Below are positions 62,679 to 64,000 of a DNA stretch of 64,000 nucleotides, one piece after another. Source of the DNA: Thermodesulfovibrio aggregans (GTDB lineage: Bacteria; Nitrospirota; Thermodesulfovibrionia; Thermodesulfovibrionales; Thermodesulfovibrionaceae); assembly GCF_001514535.1 (NCBI RefSeq), contig NZ_BCNO01000001.1:726040-790039 (forward strand). Direction: 5' to 3'. The notes beneath the pieces were generated by a model. That model ran no database searches. It was given only the letters and a program-made list of their open reading frames with translations, and was not told the origin of the DNA. The position numbers and the translations under genes were made by a program. Each line of letters begins with the position of its first letter. Position 1 is the first letter of the stretch.

Positions 62679-63620
62679 ATGTTTAGATTAAAAAATTTCA
62701 AGCTTTTATTGATAATATTTATTCCTCTACTTTTCTTCGGATGCATGGCCATAACTCCGAACAATGCATCACTGAGAGCAACAAGTGGACCTGAATATAT
62801 AACATCAATTCATAAAGACCTTATATCTTTACCAAAGCCTGAAAAACCTATCCCTGTTGCAGTATATAAATTTCGTGATCAGACAGGTCAATATAAAGCA
62901 CCGGGAAATGCTACAAATTTCTCTACTGCAGTTACTCAAGGTGCTACTTCAATACTGATAAAAGCACTTGAAGATAGTGGCTGGTTTATCCCTGTAGAGA
63001 GAGAAGGATTAGCTAATCTTCTTCAGGAAAGAAAAATCGTGCTTCAGATGAGAGACCTTTATCTTACAGAAGAACAGAAGAAAAACTTTGAACCTCTTCC
63101 ACCACTTCTTTATGCAGGTATTCTCTTTGAAGGAGGAATAATAGGTTATGATTCTAATGTAACGACAGGAGGAATAGGGGCAAAATACTTTGGTGCTGGA
63201 GGTTCTGCAGAGTACAGAGTTGACAGGGTAACCGTATATTTGAGAGCAGTTTCTGTAAAAAATGGAGCTGTTTTGAAAACCGTACAAACTTCAAAAACTG
63301 TTTTGTCTCAAATGTTGTCTTTAGGAATTTTTAGATTTGTAAGACTTAACCGATTATTAGAAGCTGAAGCAGGTATAGCAGCAAATGAACCTGTTGAAAT
63401 GGCTGTTCAGGAAGCCATTGAAAAAGCAGTATATGACATGATAATAGAAGGCGTTAAGATGGGGATTTGGGGACCTAAGGATCAGAAAGAATTTGAAAAA
63501 TGGCTGACAAAGTATGAAACTGAACTTAAAGAAAAAGATTATATATCAACTGAAAGAGCATCTGATTCATCTAAAACTAAAGACTCAACAGATATTGGTA
63601 AAAAAGTTTTTCAATATTAA
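62679..63620 (+). CDS. csgG: CsgG-like curli secretion channel lipoprotein
   Basis: A protein of 313 residues with lipoprotein signal peptide LLIIFIPLLFFGC (lipidated C22). The CsgG domain has VAVYKFRDQTGQYKAPGNATNFSTAVTQGATSILIKALEDSGWFIPVEREGLANLLQERKI and ILFEGGIIGYDSNVTTGGIGAKYFGAGGSAEYRVDRVTVYLRAVSVKNG, including the transmembrane hairpins. It forms the outer-membrane nonamer exporting curlins. A short Ser/Thr/Lys tail follows. Last gene of the curli operon. Confidence 0.92.
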   Translation: MFRLKNFKLLLIIFIPLLFFGCMAITPNNASLRATSGPEYITSIHKDLISLPKPEKPIPVAVYKFRDQTGQYKAPGNATNFSTAVTQGATSILIKALEDSGWFIPVEREGLANLLQERKIVLQMRDLYLTEEQKKNFEPLPPLLYAGILFEGGIIGYDSNVTTGGIGAKYFGAGGSAEYRVDRVTVYLRAVSVKNGAVLKTVQTSKTVLSQMLSLGIFRFVRLNRLLEAEAGIAANEPVEMAVQEAIEKAVYDMIIEGVKMGIWGPKDQKEFEKWLTKYETELKEKDYISTERASDSSKTKDSTDIGKKVFQY

Positions 63621-63626
63621 TATTTA

Positions 63627-63661
63627 ATGGGGTAAGTATCTTTATAGACTTACCCCATTTT
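63627..63661 (+). terminator. Intrinsic terminator of the curli operon
   Basis: An 11-bp perfect stem (ATGGGGTAAGT/ACTTACCCCAT) with a 10-nt loop followed by TTTAT, 7 nt after the csgG stop. Confidence 0.75.
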
Positions 63662-63744
63662 ATCCAATTACTTTCATTTTTTATTCTCTCACAGCCATTG
63701 TTGTAATTAGTTTATATAGATAAAAACTATTAATATTTTTCATG

Positions 63745-63773
63745 TTGCAAATTTTGCCTATAATTGATATAAT
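63745..63773 (+). promoter_or_regulatory. Strong sigma-70-type promoter of the peroxiredoxin gene
   Basis: TTGCAA (63745-63750), exactly 17 nt, TATAAT (63768-63773), ~25 nt before the strong ribosome-binding site AGAAGGAGGTGAGA. Confidence 0.65.
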
Positions 63774-63806
63774 CCAAAAAAATTAGAGAAGGAGGTGAGA
63801 TACTAT

Positions 63807-64000
63807 ATGCCCGAAGAATTAAAAGTTGGTTGTGCAAGACCTACAGGTGGTCCTGTAGGGGAAGAACCATTAAAGAAAGAATCTGATGAAGTTTCAACAA
63901 AAGAGAAGGAGGTGAAAAGTATGATTATGGTGGGTAGAAAAGCACCAGATTTTATAGCTCCTGCCTATTACAAGGGCAAATTCGTTAATGTTAAACTCTC
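63807..64000 (+). CDS. Peroxiredoxin (AhpC/TSA family), start only; two possible starts
   Basis: Only ~64 codons lie in the window. From codon 42 the sequence VGRKAPDFIAPAYYKGKFVNVKL matches the start of AhpC-type thiol peroxidases; the catalytic cysteine is beyond the window. Two in-frame starts each have a strong ribosome-binding site: ATG 63807 (AGAAGGAGGTGAGA) and ATG 63921 (GAAGGAGGTGAAAAGT). The first adds 38 mostly charged residues with one cysteine (VGCARPTGGPVGEEP). Confidence 0.7.
   Translation, partial: MPEELKVGCARPTGGPVGEEPLKKESDEVSTKEKEVKSMIMVGRKAPDFIAPAYYKGKFVNVKL

Noticed and set aside
63759-63773. PerR/Fur-like operator (TATAATTGATATAAT) at the peroxiredoxin promoter
   Set aside because: The two halves are direct-like rather than a true inverted repeat, and the bases are explained by the promoter -10 element.

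Overview
The window is AT-rich, densely coding DNA from a Gram-negative anaerobe. It carries LPS-type glycosyltransferases with an O-antigen ligase, TolC channels, TonB and curli. It also carries ferredoxin-linked anaerobic metabolism (indolepyruvate:ferredoxin oxidoreductase, a tungsten-type aldehyde ferredoxin oxidoreductase), a B12-dependent ribonucleotide reductase and LL-diaminopimelate aminotransferase. A Nitrospirota member close to Thermodesulfovibrio fits best. That assignment is inference from gene content and base composition, not from a marker gene.

Layout. 1-2.0 kb: a damaged IS1634-type element, bounded by an 11-bp inverted repeat, abutting the last ~50 codons of a destroyed trpC. 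2.0-5.1 kb: tonB-like gene, then dapL-yjbQ-ykgJ. 5.2-9.5 kb (minus): rlmN, a LOG-family protein, a GroES-like protein and nrdJ. 9.5-14.1 kb: cation exchanger, orphan encapsulin-type ferritin, YtxH, mutS2 and a second LOG-like protein. 14.2-15.8 kb: three exported proteins of unknown role, the first with a five-copy 16-residue repeat. 15.8-21.1 kb: two divergent histidine kinases (one with a c-heme motif in its sensor domain) and an NtrC-type regulator. 21.16 kb: a perfect 32-bp palindrome whose core is a parS-like site. 21.2-24.7 kb (minus): paaK, iorB, iorA. 24.8-25.1 kb: a graveyard of three fused gene fragments. 25.1-35.1 kb: ten-gene surface glycan cluster. 35.4 kb: tRNA-Ser(UGA).

35.5-42.8 kb (minus): TetR-controlled efflux locus with two TolC proteins, two adaptors and one MacB-type pump. 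42.9-52.9 kb: leuD-leuB-asd-metK-ahcY, then a radical SAM maturase, a hicBA toxin-antitoxin pair, an aldehyde ferredoxin oxidoreductase, a MoaD-like protein and a CHR-family transporter. 53-59.4 kb: Fur-family regulator, mtgA, malQ with an in-frame repeat insertion, and an ABC transporter with a fused permease. 59.5-63.6 kb: a complete curli locus (LuxR-type regulator, two curlins, CsgH-, CsgE-, CsgF- and CsgG-like proteins). The window ends inside a peroxiredoxin gene.

The most notable points are the parS-like palindrome, a heptanucleotide-plus-mini-hairpin repeat family at three loci (two inside genes, one across a stop codon), several promoters placed so that mRNA should be leaderless, the curlins with a conserved N-terminal cysteine pair, and the tungsten-enzyme operon carrying an embedded toxin-antitoxin pair.
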